Positions 8,122-16,197 of a stretch of 25,049 nucleotides of DNA are shown here, one piece after another (position 1 is the first letter of the stretch; each line of letters begins with the position of its first letter). The notes under the pieces were generated by a model. That model worked only from the letters and a program-made list of their open reading frames with translations. It was not told the DNA's origin and made no database searches. The DNA lies in the IMG/VR virus record IMGVR_UViG_3300046010_008550, positions 1 to 25,049 of that record. The stretch is one strand, 5' to 3'. The stretch is from a virus. A program made the position numbers and the translations under genes.

Positions 8122-10143
8122 ATGAAAAGCAAGGTGCTTGAGCGCGAGATGTTTGCGAAGCCGCTGTCAAAAGTGACTCGCAACAGCGGCATCATGGAGG
8201 GATTTGAAGATGATGACGAATATGACAGCGAAGATAACCGAGGCGTGGAAGAACTTCCGCCAATGGCTCGCACGCCTCAGAACCCCGAAATCCTGATGAA
8301 CAACCTGCGCGGGGACATGCGGTCCACCGACGCACGGTACCAGGAGCTCGCTGAGATGGTCGGGGAAGACGCGGCCTACAACACGCCTCCCGAAGTGCTG
8401 GCCATGCTGCAGCCCACGCTGGCCGCGCAGCAGGGCATTGGCGCGCTGGGTGCCGGCCCGATGATGCCTCCGGGAGGGATGCCCATGCCTGCTGGCCCGG
8501 GGCCCGCGGCTGGCGCAATGCCGCCTCCGATGCCTGAGATGCCTGCCGAGATGCCCCCTCAAATGCCGCCAGAAATGGCTGCCGGACCGGGGCCCGCGCC
8601 TATGCAATTGGCAGCGGGCGGTATCGCCACGCTGGTAGGAGGCGACGAGACAGGAATGCCGGGCACGATGTCTGTGCCGCAGCAGTTCCGTCACGGCGGG
8701 ATTGTTCAGCATTTTAAAGACGGGTCCGATGAGGAGGGCGTGACCCCGGCAGCTTCTTACCCTCCTGCGTTAGTCCAAGCCGCCCAGCAATGGGCGCAGA
8801 AAATGGCTACGCAACAGCCCGCCGCGGTGCCGGATCTTCGGACCACCATGGCAGCCAAGATGCCTGTCTACCAAGAGCTGCTGGGCCTGGGCCGCTCAAG
8901 AGAAGACATGAAGACGCAGATGCTGCTGGACATTGCCAGTCGCGGACTCGGGTTTGCCGGCAACGTCGATGAGCAGGGCCGTCCTTTGCGCGGCTCATTT
9001 GCCTCGCGCTTGGGCCAGGTAACCCGCACGCTGCCCAACACGATGATGGCGTTGGCGGCGGAACAGCGCAAGGGCGAACTGGCCACCAAGCAGCTTGCTC
9101 TGCAGGCTGCAGAGAAGGAGATTGGGGACATCCGCGAGCTCAACGCCAAGGCGGTTGAGTCGCAGCGCAAGCTGTTTGGCGACATCCTCAAGGAAAGCGC
9201 CAAGGCCTCGGGCCAATCCCCGTTTGGCAAGGGCGACTGGCACTGGGCCGTGGTCAACCGTCCGGGCTTCTTGGCCAGTTACGCTGCAGGCAAGACCACC
9301 CCTGAGCAGGACAACTTGATCGAGTCGGCCATTACGGTGCTCAACACGCCGCGCCAGGAACTGCGCACTGACCCGGTGACGCAGCAGACCACCCAGGTAA
9401 CGGTGCAGCCGATGGTGCCGGACTTTGTGACGGCAGCGCAGGAAGCGCGTCGCAGGCTGAACTTGCCGACAGGCGCGGCCCGCGCACCTGCTCCGGCAGG
9501 GGCTGCCCCTGCAAAAGCTCCCGCTGCCGGGCCCAGTGCGGCACCTGCTCCTGCAGAAGGCCGCATGCCGGAAGAGGGCGCACCTCCCAAGATGCCGGGG
9601 GCTGCGTATGTGTCGGAAGGCCCGACGCTGTTCAACCTGGCCAAGGCTGGAACGGGCCCGATCAACGTCGGTACGGCGTTTGTTGCCCGTGTGCCGATTG
9701 CCGGCGAATTGATTGATGACCCTTCGCAGCCGATTCAGGCGGGGCGGTATTTGTCCAACGCGGCCAACCGTATTGGGCGGGCGTTTGCGACCAACCCACG
9801 GTTTGCTGAAGGCGAGCGCAGGCAGATTCAAGAAGAGCTGAACCTGCTGCCCGGCTTCATTGATCGCCCCGAAGCCTATCAACAGCGCTTGATCGGCTTG
9901 GATTCGCTGCTGCTGGACCTGCGTCGCGGGGCCTACCGCGAGGGCTACCTCAACCGCAACCTGGGCCCGGATACCATCAAGGCGGGCCGTCAGGCAGTAG
10001 AGGAGATCGACCGTGCGCGGGAGCTGCTAGGCGTGCCGCCTCGGGTAACTTCCAAGGAACAGTTTGACAAGCTGCCTGCCGGGCCTTTCTTGTTGATGAA
10101 CAAAAATGGCACCTTTGATCTTCGGATGAAACTCGGGCAATAG
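8122..10143 (+). CDS. Pro/Met-rich internal virion protein (673 aa)
   Basis: Two in-frame ATGs lie at 8116 and 8122. The only good ribosome binding site (AAGGA, 8111-8115) touches the first and is 6 nt from the second, so 8122 is preferred. The N-terminus is acidic. Residues about 111-165 are a Met/Pro/Gly-rich linker, followed by Gly motifs GGIATLVGGDE and HGGIVQHFKDG; the latter resembles GGEVQHFAEGG in the 1066-aa protein upstream. A central helical region of roughly residues 200-450 contains many charged residues, then comes a second Ala/Pro linker (about 452-490). The C-terminal 150 residues look like a folded helical domain. Role in the virion is inferred from location and shared motifs; no catalytic signature is visible. 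Confidence 0.62.
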   Translation: MKSKVLEREMFAKPLSKVTRNSGIMEGFEDDDEYDSEDNRGVEELPPMARTPQNPEILMNNLRGDMRSTDARYQELAEMVGEDAAYNTPPEVLAMLQPTLAAQQGIGALGAGPMMPPGGMPMPAGPGPAAGAMPPPMPEMPAEMPPQMPPEMAAGPGPAPMQLAAGGIATLVGGDETGMPGTMSVPQQFRHGGIVQHFKDGSDEEGVTPAASYPPALVQAAQQWAQKMATQQPAAVPDLRTTMAAKMPVYQELLGLGRSREDMKTQMLLDIASRGLGFAGNVDEQGRPLRGSFASRLGQVTRTLPNTMMALAAEQRKGELATKQLALQAAEKEIGDIRELNAKAVESQRKLFGDILKESAKASGQSPFGKGDWHWAVVNRPGFLASYAAGKTTPEQDNLIESAITVLNTPRQELRTDPVTQQTTQVTVQPMVPDFVTAAQEARRRLNLPTGAARAPAPAGAAPAKAPAAGPSAAPAPAEGRMPEEGAPPKMPGAAYVSEGPTLFNLAKAGTGPINVGTAFVARVPIAGELIDDPSQPIQAGRYLSNAANRIGRAFATNPRFAEGERRQIQEELNLLPGFIDRPEAYQQRLIGLDSLLLDLRRGAYREGYLNRNLGPDTIKAGRQAVEEIDRARELLGVPPRVTSKEQFDKLPAGPFLLMNKNGTFDLRMKLGQ

Positions 10144-10154
10144 TTGGAGACATC

Positions 10155-13100
10155 ATGGCATTGACCGCAGCTGAGCTTGAGGCCATTCGCAAGCAATCCG
10201 CCCCCGTGTCTGGGGTGGTGCCTCCTTCGCCCACGGCGGAAGGTGCTGCTCCAACGCAGTCTGTTGAGGACCTTGGGGTGCCGTTTTACCCCACGGCCGG
10301 CGAGAAAGCCGAAGCTATTGCGGTAGGCGCAGGCCAAGGCGCGGCCAAGGGCACTTCCGTCATGGCCGGCGCGCGCATGGGCGCGGAAGCTGGGCTGCGT
10401 CTCGCGGCGTCTCCGCTGGTGCCGGGACCGGGCAAGATTGCGTTGCCGGTGCTGGGCACAGTAGGCGGTGCTGGATTGGGCTTGCTTGGGGCAGAGGCGC
10501 TCGATGCGCTGATGTTCGACGAGTACAACGCCCGCATGCGCCCGGAAGTGGCGCCTTATCGCGAAGGTGGCACTACCTTTGGGCAGTCCATCGCCGCAGC
10601 TCCTTGGATGTTCTCTCTGCCGGTGATGACCGGTAATCGCGTCTCGCGATTCATCTCCCAAATTGGCGAAACTGCACGCAAGACCCCTGCCACCTTCCTT
10701 GCAGGCGAGACGCTGGCGGGAGGCGCTGCAGGGATTGCAGGCGGCACGGTCTACGCAATTGACCCCGAGGCCAAAGGAACGCGGCTCGCGGCTGAGGTCA
10801 CGGCCGGCGTGTTCACGCCTACGCGGCTGTTCTTCAACGGCTACAACATGGCCAGGGACATGTTGACGTCTGCCCGCGCAGGTGCAGACATCAAGGCCCA
10901 AAACACTGCGGCGGCTCAGCTCCAGAAGATCCTGGAAGAGCAGGGCGAGGACATCCCCAAGCTCATTCGACAGTTGGAAAAGCCGCTGCCGGGCAGTGTT
11001 TCCACGCCGACGTCTGCGCAGAAAACCGGCAGCCTGGTGCTGACCGAAGTAGAGCGCACGCTGGGCAACATGAACCTGAAGTTTGCCGCTGACACCGAGG
11101 CTCAGGGCAAGGAAGCCTTGCGGGCCTACGGCCTGTTGATGGAGCGGCTCAAGGAAGTGGGCACGCCCGAGGCTCTGACGCGCGTGGCTGAGATGCGCGA
11201 CCAGCTCTTCACCCAGGCCTTAGATGCGCGTCTCGCTAAAGCCGACGCTGACGCTGCGCGCAAGATCGTCAAGATCAAGCAGGACAATCCCGCTGCCCGT
11301 GCGCAGATTGGTGAGATTGTCAAGACTGAAACTACCCTGGCCCTGCAAAACGCCCGTGATGCGGAAAAGATGCTGTGGGACGAGGCGATACGCCAAGCCA
11401 CCAAGCCCACAGAGAAAACTGTTCGCATGAAAGTTGAGCGGCCCCCGTCAAACCAGGCCGAGCGACTGGCATGGGAACGCACAGGGCGCCTTCCTATTGC
11501 TGCTTGGGACGAAACTCGAATCGAGCCTCCAAAGCTTATCCCTTCGGCCACTTTCGACACGTTTCTCAAGCGCGCTTCTGAGGTCGGCACCGCTGCCTAC
11601 AACCAGGTAATTCCAAAAGTGGTGCAGGACATCATGCAGGAGTTGGGGGCTACCCGCGCCAACGTCCTGGCGTACAAGTCTGCCAAAAACACCCCTGAGT
11701 ACATCGAAACGGGCGTGGTGAGACTGCCCGCTCGTTACACCGCAAAAGAAGTGGATGTCAGCGAGCTGATCAACTACCGGTCCAACCTCCTGGCCCTGGC
11801 TCGCGATTCGGCTGGTCGTGGCGATGTCAGTGACGCAAACCTCTACAGCACGCTGGCCGATGCGCTTCTCACTGACCTCAACACACTGAAGAATCCTGCG
11901 TTTGACGCGGCCCGCGACTTCTCCCGCGCGCTCAACGACACGTTCACCCGCACCTTTGGCAAGACAGCGACCATCCAGGGCGACGTCGCGCGGACCGGGG
12001 CTGAGCGGCTGCCGGCTGAGATCCTTGTCACCCGCGCGTTTGGCCAAAACGCTGACGTGACCGCGATGCGGATGAACGAAATCGAGGATGCTGTTCGTTT
12101 TGCCCGTACTCAGTACGACCAGGCGGTGCAGCGATTCGGCCCCAAGAGCGACCAGGCACAGATGCTCAAGCCCCTGGCAGATCTGTCTGACCAGAGCGTG
12201 GTGTCCATCCAGGACGCTCAGTCGCGCGTCATGCGCCTCTTGGCCGCTCGGACAGTGGACCCGGTTACCGGCCGCGTTAACCCTCGCCAACTGCAGGCGT
12301 TTGTCAACGAAAACCAGGCCATGCTTGACAAGCTTGGTCTGACCAACGACATGACGGACATTGTCAAGGCCGAGCTCGCGCTCAAGCAGGTCGCTGCAGA
12401 CAACAGCCACTGGAATAAGACGCTGCGCAGCCAGGAAGCTTTTGCTCAGGTGCTCAAGGCCGGGGAAAATCCAACCAACGCTGTGGTGGACGTGCTCAAC
12501 AGCCGTTCGCCGGTGCTGGGCATGCGCAAACTCATGGAGTTTGCGCAAAGCGGTGGACAAACCGCAGTGGACGGCCTCAAGGCCACGCTGATGGACTACG
12601 CCTTTACCAAGGCGGGGGGAATCGACAACTTTAATCCTGAAGCGTTCCGTCGAATCCTGGTCGAGCCGCTCGCCCCCAACAAGCCTTCCCTTGTCAACAT
12701 GATGCGCACCAACGGGATGATTAGCCGAGAGGAGATGAGATCCATCGGCCAACTGACCAAGGCGATGATGCAGGTGGAAGATGCGATGGCCAACCGCCAA
12801 ACACTGGACTCAGTGATTCAGGGCAGTGGCATCGTGACAGACCTGGCGCTTAGGGTGATTGGTTCTAAGGTTGGTTCGACTGCGGCAGGCGGCAGTGGCC
12901 CCGGCACGCTGATCGCGGCATCCGCCGGCTCTAAGGCAATGCGCAGCATCTTCGACAAGATGCCTGCTGGCATGACCCGCGCTGCGATGGAACAGGCCAT
13001 GCGGGACCCTACGCTGCTGGCGCTGATGCTCAAACAGCCCGCCAACAACGCCCAAAGCCTGGGTCTGGCGCGCGATATCACGTCGCGCATGGTGTCCTCT

Positions 13101-13370
13101 GGCGTGCTGCCTGCGTCGATGCTGAACTACCTCGACGCGGCTATCAACCAGCCGCCGGTGGAGCGTCAGCGCCCGACTCAGCCCCCGCGCCAGTCCGCGC
13201 CGCCTACCCGTGGGGTTCCGCCCATTACTCCGGTAGCTGCTCCTGCTTCAGCTCCAGCCCCCGCAGGCGGGGGCCAGCAGACCAGTGCCGCTTCCGGAGA
13301 CATGTACCAAGCTTTGTTCCCTCAAGATCCCATCAGCTCACTGATGGCCATGCAGCCGCGTTCGGGGTAA
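10155..13370 (+). CDS. Large internal virion/ejection-like protein (1071 aa)
   Basis: The ATG follows GGAG (10145-10148). Residues about 53-122 and 184-203 are Gly/Ala-rich hydrophobic segments (for example VLGTVGGAGLGLLGAEAL) that could enter a membrane. Residues about 240-850 are mostly charged helix, consistent with a long coiled or helical-bundle protein. The C-terminal tail (about 996-1042) is Pro/Ala/Gln linker. Size, composition and being last of four large genes in a row fit an inner-core protein such as the T7 gp16 class, but no lysozyme or transglycosylase motif is visible, so the analogy is to position only. It is followed 3 nt after its stop by the Dps-like gene. Confidence 0.6.
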   Translation: MALTAAELEAIRKQSAPVSGVVPPSPTAEGAAPTQSVEDLGVPFYPTAGEKAEAIAVGAGQGAAKGTSVMAGARMGAEAGLRLAASPLVPGPGKIALPVLGTVGGAGLGLLGAEALDALMFDEYNARMRPEVAPYREGGTTFGQSIAAAPWMFSLPVMTGNRVSRFISQIGETARKTPATFLAGETLAGGAAGIAGGTVYAIDPEAKGTRLAAEVTAGVFTPTRLFFNGYNMARDMLTSARAGADIKAQNTAAAQLQKILEEQGEDIPKLIRQLEKPLPGSVSTPTSAQKTGSLVLTEVERTLGNMNLKFAADTEAQGKEALRAYGLLMERLKEVGTPEALTRVAEMRDQLFTQALDARLAKADADAARKIVKIKQDNPAARAQIGEIVKTETTLALQNARDAEKMLWDEAIRQATKPTEKTVRMKVERPPSNQAERLAWERTGRLPIAAWDETRIEPPKLIPSATFDTFLKRASEVGTAAYNQVIPKVVQDIMQELGATRANVLAYKSAKNTPEYIETGVVRLPARYTAKEVDVSELINYRSNLLALARDSAGRGDVSDANLYSTLADALLTDLNTLKNPAFDAARDFSRALNDTFTRTFGKTATIQGDVARTGAERLPAEILVTRAFGQNADVTAMRMNEIEDAVRFARTQYDQAVQRFGPKSDQAQMLKPLADLSDQSVVSIQDAQSRVMRLLAARTVDPVTGRVNPRQLQAFVNENQAMLDKLGLTNDMTDIVKAELALKQVAADNSHWNKTLRSQEAFAQVLKAGENPTNAVVDVLNSRSPVLGMRKLMEFAQSGGQTAVDGLKATLMDYAFTKAGGIDNFNPEAFRRILVEPLAPNKPSLVNMMRTNGMISREEMRSIGQLTKAMMQVEDAMANRQTLDSVIQGSGIVTDLALRVIGSKVGSTAAGGSGPGTLIAASAGSKAMRSIFDKMPAGMTRAAMEQAMRDPTLLALMLKQPANNAQSLGLARDITSRMVSSGVLPASMLNYLDAAINQPPVERQRPTQPPRQSAPPTRGVPPITPVAAPASAPAPAGGGQQTSAASGDMYQALFPQDPISSLMAMQPRSG

Positions 13371-13373
13371 GTT

Positions 13374-13754
13374 ATGACAGCAGAAAAGCTTCTCGCCGTG
13401 ATGTTTCTCAGCCGTGAGGTTGCGCATCGCGTTCATTGGTCCACCAAAGGCCCTGGCAGTTTCTCCCAGCACATGGCGCTGGGGGACTTCTACGACGGGA
13501 TCGTGGACCACGCAGACAAGATTGCCGAGGCCTACATGGGCCGCTACGGCTCGCTGGATGCCATCCCGTTCATGGAGCCATCCAAAGCGCCCACCAAGGA
13601 CAACATCGACGACCTGCTCGAAGATCACATGGACATGATCGAAGAGGGTCGCTATGAAGCGTGCGAGAAAGATGACACGCCCTTGCAGAACCTCATCGAC
13701 TCGGCCATCGAGTTGTACCTTTCCACCCTGTACAAACTGAGGAACCTGAAATGA
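13374..13754 (+). CDS. Dps/ferritin-like small phage protein (126 aa; DUF5856-like)
   Basis: Residues 18-53 read like the metal-site region of Dps: HRVHWSTKG, SQHMALGDFYDG and DHADKIAE. Counting from H21, the spacings to H33, D48 and E52 (12, 27 and 31) equal those of E. coli Dps H51, H63, D78 and E82. The fifth Dps ligand (D67) falls on G37, with D38 next to it and D41 nearby. W22 also matches Dps W52. A C-terminal helix (LIDSAIELYLSTLYKLRNL) suits a four-helix bundle. The protein is shorter than Dps (167 aa) and has no Lys-rich N-terminal tail. I recall a phage family of this kind named DUF5856, but cannot confirm membership. Known Dps proteins oxidise iron with peroxide and protect DNA; a virion or host-takeover role here is inference. 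The stop overlaps the next start (ATGA). Confidence 0.7.
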   Translation: MTAEKLLAVMFLSREVAHRVHWSTKGPGSFSQHMALGDFYDGIVDHADKIAEAYMGRYGSLDAIPFMEPSKAPTKDNIDDLLEDHMDMIEEGRYEACEKDDTPLQNLIDSAIELYLSTLYKLRNLK

Positions 13755-13909
13755 AAAAGGAAGTCTGGGACAAGCCCCGGCCCAAGGGCCTGGCTGCGCC
13801 GAAGAAGTTGGCTCCGGCCAAGAAGGCAGCCGCCAAGAAAATGGCCAAGGCCGCTGGCCGGCCCTACCCCAATCTTGTGGACAACATGCGCGCCGCGAAA
13901 AAGGGTTGA
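13751..13909 (+). CDS. Lys/Ala-rich H1-like basic peptide (52 aa)
   Basis: ATG at 13751 overlaps the stop of the Dps-like gene (ATGA) and the frame ends with TGA at 13907-13909. The peptide is very basic, with a central Lys/Ala/Pro tract (LAAPKKLAPAKKAAAKK) like the tails of histone H1-like proteins and of some betaproteobacterial nucleoid proteins, then a short GRPYPNLVDNM segment. Only two acidic residues precede the Lys tract. Such peptides usually bind DNA without sequence specificity. The coupling to the Dps-like gene suggests joint production. It is the last gene before the terminator of the virion operon. A purely structural or ribosome/RNA-binding role cannot be excluded. Confidence 0.72.
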   Translation: MKKEVWDKPRPKGLAAPKKLAPAKKAAAKKMAKAAGRPYPNLVDNMRAAKKG

Positions 13910-13912
13910 CGG

Positions 13913-13944
13913 CCCGCGGCCCGGGAGTATTATTGGGCTGCGGG
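13913..13944 (+). other. Strong stem-loop after the virion operon
   Basis: CCCGCGGCCC (13913-13922) pairs with GGGCTGCGGG (13935-13944) over 10 bp with one G-U wobble and a 12-nt loop. It begins 3 nt after the stop of the H1-like gene. No T tract follows on the + strand; on the - strand a T5 run comes about 10 nt after the stem. It may protect the mRNA 3' end or help stop one of the converging transcripts. Confidence 0.5.
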
Positions 13945-13965
13945 GTGACTCGCAGTTGTCTGTGT

Positions 13966-14694
13966 CTATGTTTCTCCTGTAGACGTCAAGTCTTTTGGCC
14001 CCGGTTCTGCCGGGGCTTTTTTCTTGGCCAAGTAATCGTCTACACGCCGCATCCACTGGTCCTTGTAGCCGTCAAACTCGCGGCTGCAGGTCACAAACTC
14101 CTGCGTCTGGCCATCCTGGCTGACCATCAGGATGATGCCCTGGCGGATGTTGGTGCCATGCACGGCGTTGTGCGCGGCTGCGTAGGCGGCCAACTGGACA
14201 AAATAGTCCTCAATCCACGCCCGCTGCTTCATTTTGTTGGCCTGCTTGAAGTCGATGATGGACTCCGCATGCCGGTATACGCCGATGCAGTCTGAGGTGC
14301 CTGCGTACTTGCCCGGGTAGTGCAGCGGAATCTCCGCGCCCCAGACCTCTTGGACGTTCGGGAAGAACGCTTCAATGAGCTTGTAGCCCATCCAATAGCC
14401 CTTGGTCTGCAGCCACGACTGGGGCGCCGGCAGCGGCTCGTTGAGCAGCAGGTGCTCGACCACGCTGTGCATGTGGGTGCCCACAGTGGCCGCTTCGTTG
14501 CGGATGCGCTCGGCTTCTGCCTCGCCCACGCGCGCCACCCAGGCATCCAACGCGGCCTTGTCCTTGGTCGCGGACAGGATGGTGGTGACGCTGGGCAGCT
14601 TGTCGGGGCCGTAGGTGCGCCCGCCAGGGCTGTTGTCGTTGCGCTCCAGGCGCTCGTAGCTGTAGCGGGCGTTCAGGGGGATTAGACGGTTCAA
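13966..14694 (-). CDS. PD-(D/E)XK exonuclease, MGME1/RecB-nuclease-like (242 aa)
   Basis: The N-terminus has LPSVTTILSATKDK and W.ARVGE, the opening typical of MGME1-like phage exonucleases. Using the TTG start, nuclease motifs follow in order: GTHMHSVVEH (H74, H76, E80), AEIPL (E121), GTSD (D135), IIDFKQ (D148, K150) and QLAAY (Q167, Y171), which match the H, E, D, DxK and QxxxY elements of the family. Such enzymes degrade single-stranded DNA ends in replication or recombination. Start choice: GTG 14703 abuts AAGGAG, whereas TTG at 14694 lies 8 nt after it and forms a TTGA overlap with the helicase stop, so TTG is preferred. The last codons overlap the + strand terminator. It forms a two-gene operon with the SNF2-like helicase. 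Confidence 0.82.
   Translation of the reverse strand: MNRLIPLNARYSYERLERNDNSPGGRTYGPDKLPSVTTILSATKDKAALDAWVARVGEAEAERIRNEAATVGTHMHSVVEHLLLNEPLPAPQSWLQTKGYWMGYKLIEAFFPNVQEVWGAEIPLHYPGKYAGTSDCIGVYRHAESIIDFKQANKMKQRAWIEDYFVQLAAYAAAHNAVHGTNIRQGIILMVSQDGQTQEFVTCSREFDGYKDQWMRRVDDYLAKKKAPAEPGPKDLTSTGET
13998..14022 (+). terminator. Rho-independent terminator of the + strand virion operon
   Basis: A perfect 7-bp GC stem (GCCCCGG 13998-14004 with CCGGGGC 14010-14016) encloses the 5-nt loop TTCTG and is followed directly by six T (14017-14022). The geometry is that of a classic intrinsic terminator for rightward transcription. It lies inside the last codons of the convergent exonuclease gene. No T run follows in the leftward direction, so it appears one-directional. 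Confidence 0.88.
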
Positions 14695-16142
14695 ATCAGC
14701 CACTCCTTGATGTCTTCGCCCAGCACTTGCGTGGCGATGTTGATCTTGTCGCGCAGCGCCCGGACGATCTTTTCGTCCACGGTGTTCACCGCAATCAGGT
14801 CGATGTAGGTCACGTTCTTGGTCTGCCCGATCCGGTGCGCCCGGTCCTCGGACTGCAGCCGCTTTTCCAGGTCAAAGCTGTTGCTGTAGTACACGACGAC
14901 GTTAGCCGCGGTCAGCGTCAGGCCGTAACCACCGGTGCTCGGATTACCAACAAAGAAGCGCAGCTCATCTTGATCGTCTTGGAATCGGGTGACGATTTCC
15001 TGCCGCTCGTCGGCCGACGTGTCCCCGTAGTAGGTCGCCACGGAGTTCATGCCGTACTCCTTCTGCAGGGCGAGCTTGATGGCCTCGATGTCATGCCGGT
15101 AGTTGGCCCAGATGATCATCTTGCCGTCGGTTTCCTCGACGATGGCCAGGAGCTCATCCACCCGCTTGTTGGCCAGGGGCCGCACGGTGCCGTCGTCCAG
15201 CTTGACGTGGCCACAGACGATCTGGTGCAGCCGCATGAGCTGCGTCAGGGCGTTGACCGTGCTCACGATGCCAGTGTCGAACTGCGCCAGGGCCAGCGTA
15301 CGCATCTGGTTGTAGGCGTTCACCTGCTCATCCGTCAGGTCCACCTCCCGCTTGACGTAAAGCTTGTCGGGCAGGTCCAAGCACTCTTCCTTCTTGACGC
15401 GGAACGCGAACCGGTCGATCTTGGTCTTGAGCTCGTCCAGGTGGCGGTAGCCCACGATCTGCTTGAAGCTGTGCGAGGACAACTGCCGCTCTATGGTGAC
15501 CGCGTACCGCGCCTGGAAGCTGTAGTACGACGGGCAATCCAGGCAGTCGTCGGACAGGAAAGCGCACTGCTGGTACAGGTCCATCGGGCTTTTGGTGATC
15601 GGCGAGCCCGTCATAATCCTCCGGTACCGCGCGGCGATGCCCACCTTTTCGGTGTTCTTGCTGCGCATGGAGTTGGGCGTCTTGATGGTCGTGCTCTCGT
15701 CGATGGCCATCATCGCGTCATGCACCAGCAGGAACCGCTGGGCAAACTTGAACCCCTTTTGCGTGCTGAATGCCTCGATGTTCATGATCAAGATCTTCAG
15801 GTCCTCGCTGACCTCAAACAGCTTGTCCAGTGCGACCTGCTCCGCCTTGCGTGGCGAGGCTGACCACAGGCCCATGCGGTAGATCACATGGTCGGGCATG
15901 TGTTTGGGGATCTCAGTGCCGTACCAGTTTCGGTACACGCCCTTGGGCGCGACGATCAGCAGGCCGTTGATCTTGCCTCGGTCATACAGCATCGCGGCGT
16001 TGTTGATGAGCATGAAGCTCTTGCCGGTGCCCATGTCAGCAAACAGGGCCGCCACAGGGCGGTCCCAGAAACGCTCAAGGTAAGCCGCTTGATGCAGGAA
16101 GGGCTTGTTCTTGAAGGGGTACGTGATCACAGGGTTAGTCAT
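14691..16142 (-). CDS. SNF2-type SF2 helicase/ATPase (483 aa)
   Basis: SF2 motifs are present in order: H17-Q18 and Walker A ADMGTGKS (35-42), motif Ia LLIVAPKGVYRNW, DEST Walker B variant (148-151), motif III TGSPITKSP, then in the second RecA domain KMIIWANYRHDIEA, motif V STGGYGLTLTAA and motif VI QSEDRAHRIGQ. The QSEDRAHRIGQ form is characteristic of the SNF2/RAD54-like group, here in the compact phage version without accessory domains. Such proteins use ATP to translocate on double-stranded DNA, remodelling or displacing bound protein or driving branch migration. The coupled exonuclease gene points to recombination or replication repair. The ATG is at 16142 with a weak GTGAG-type site ahead; transcription probably starts in the divergent region at 16143-16225. 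Confidence 0.93.
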   Translation of the reverse strand: MTNPVITYPFKNKPFLHQAAYLERFWDRPVAALFADMGTGKSFMLINNAAMLYDRGKINGLLIVAPKGVYRNWYGTEIPKHMPDHVIYRMGLWSASPRKAEQVALDKLFEVSEDLKILIMNIEAFSTQKGFKFAQRFLLVHDAMMAIDESTTIKTPNSMRSKNTEKVGIAARYRRIMTGSPITKSPMDLYQQCAFLSDDCLDCPSYYSFQARYAVTIERQLSSHSFKQIVGYRHLDELKTKIDRFAFRVKKEECLDLPDKLYVKREVDLTDEQVNAYNQMRTLALAQFDTGIVSTVNALTQLMRLHQIVCGHVKLDDGTVRPLANKRVDELLAIVEETDGKMIIWANYRHDIEAIKLALQKEYGMNSVATYYGDTSADERQEIVTRFQDDQDELRFFVGNPSTGGYGLTLTAANVVVYYSNSFDLEKRLQSEDRAHRIGQTKNVTYIDLIAVNTVDEKIVRALRDKINIATQVLGEDIKEWLI

Positions 16143-16167
16143 GATGTCTCACTTTCTGGCAGGGGGG

Positions 16168-16196
16168 TTGCAGTCCCTGAAGCGGCAGTGTACACT
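16168..16196 (+). promoter_or_regulatory. Candidate sigma70-like promoter for the replication operon
   Basis: TTGCAG (16168-16173) and TACACT (16191-16196) are separated by exactly 17 bp and lie 30 nt before the first gene of the rightward replication block. The -35 matches consensus at 3 of 6 and the -10 at 4 of 6, so the match is modest. Support comes mainly from its place in the only divergent intergenic region and the palindrome over the -10. Confidence 0.4.
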
Positions 16197-16197
16197 G
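16186..16197. promoter_or_regulatory. 12-bp perfect palindrome, candidate operator
   Basis: CAGTGTACACTG is a perfect inverted repeat in the middle of the 83-bp divergent region, covering the candidate -10 element. Position and symmetry suit binding of a dimeric repressor or activator controlling both directions. No regulator gene is seen in the window. Confidence 0.45.

Noticed and set aside
11448-12800. Long open frame on the - strand inside the 1071-aa virion gene (450 codons)
   Set aside because: It lies opposite a gene with steady composition and proper neighbours. Its product is His/Val/Leu/Gly-rich without motifs, as expected for antisense of high-GC coding DNA.
13889-13944. Leftward intrinsic terminator using the 13913-13944 stem and a T5 run
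   Set aside because: The T run begins about 10 nt after the stem, too far for a standard intrinsic terminator; kept only as a stem-loop.
14727-15863. Long + strand open frame opposite the SNF2-like helicase
   Set aside because: The - strand carries all SF2 motifs; the + product is Val/Leu/Asp/His-rich antisense noise with no ribosome site.
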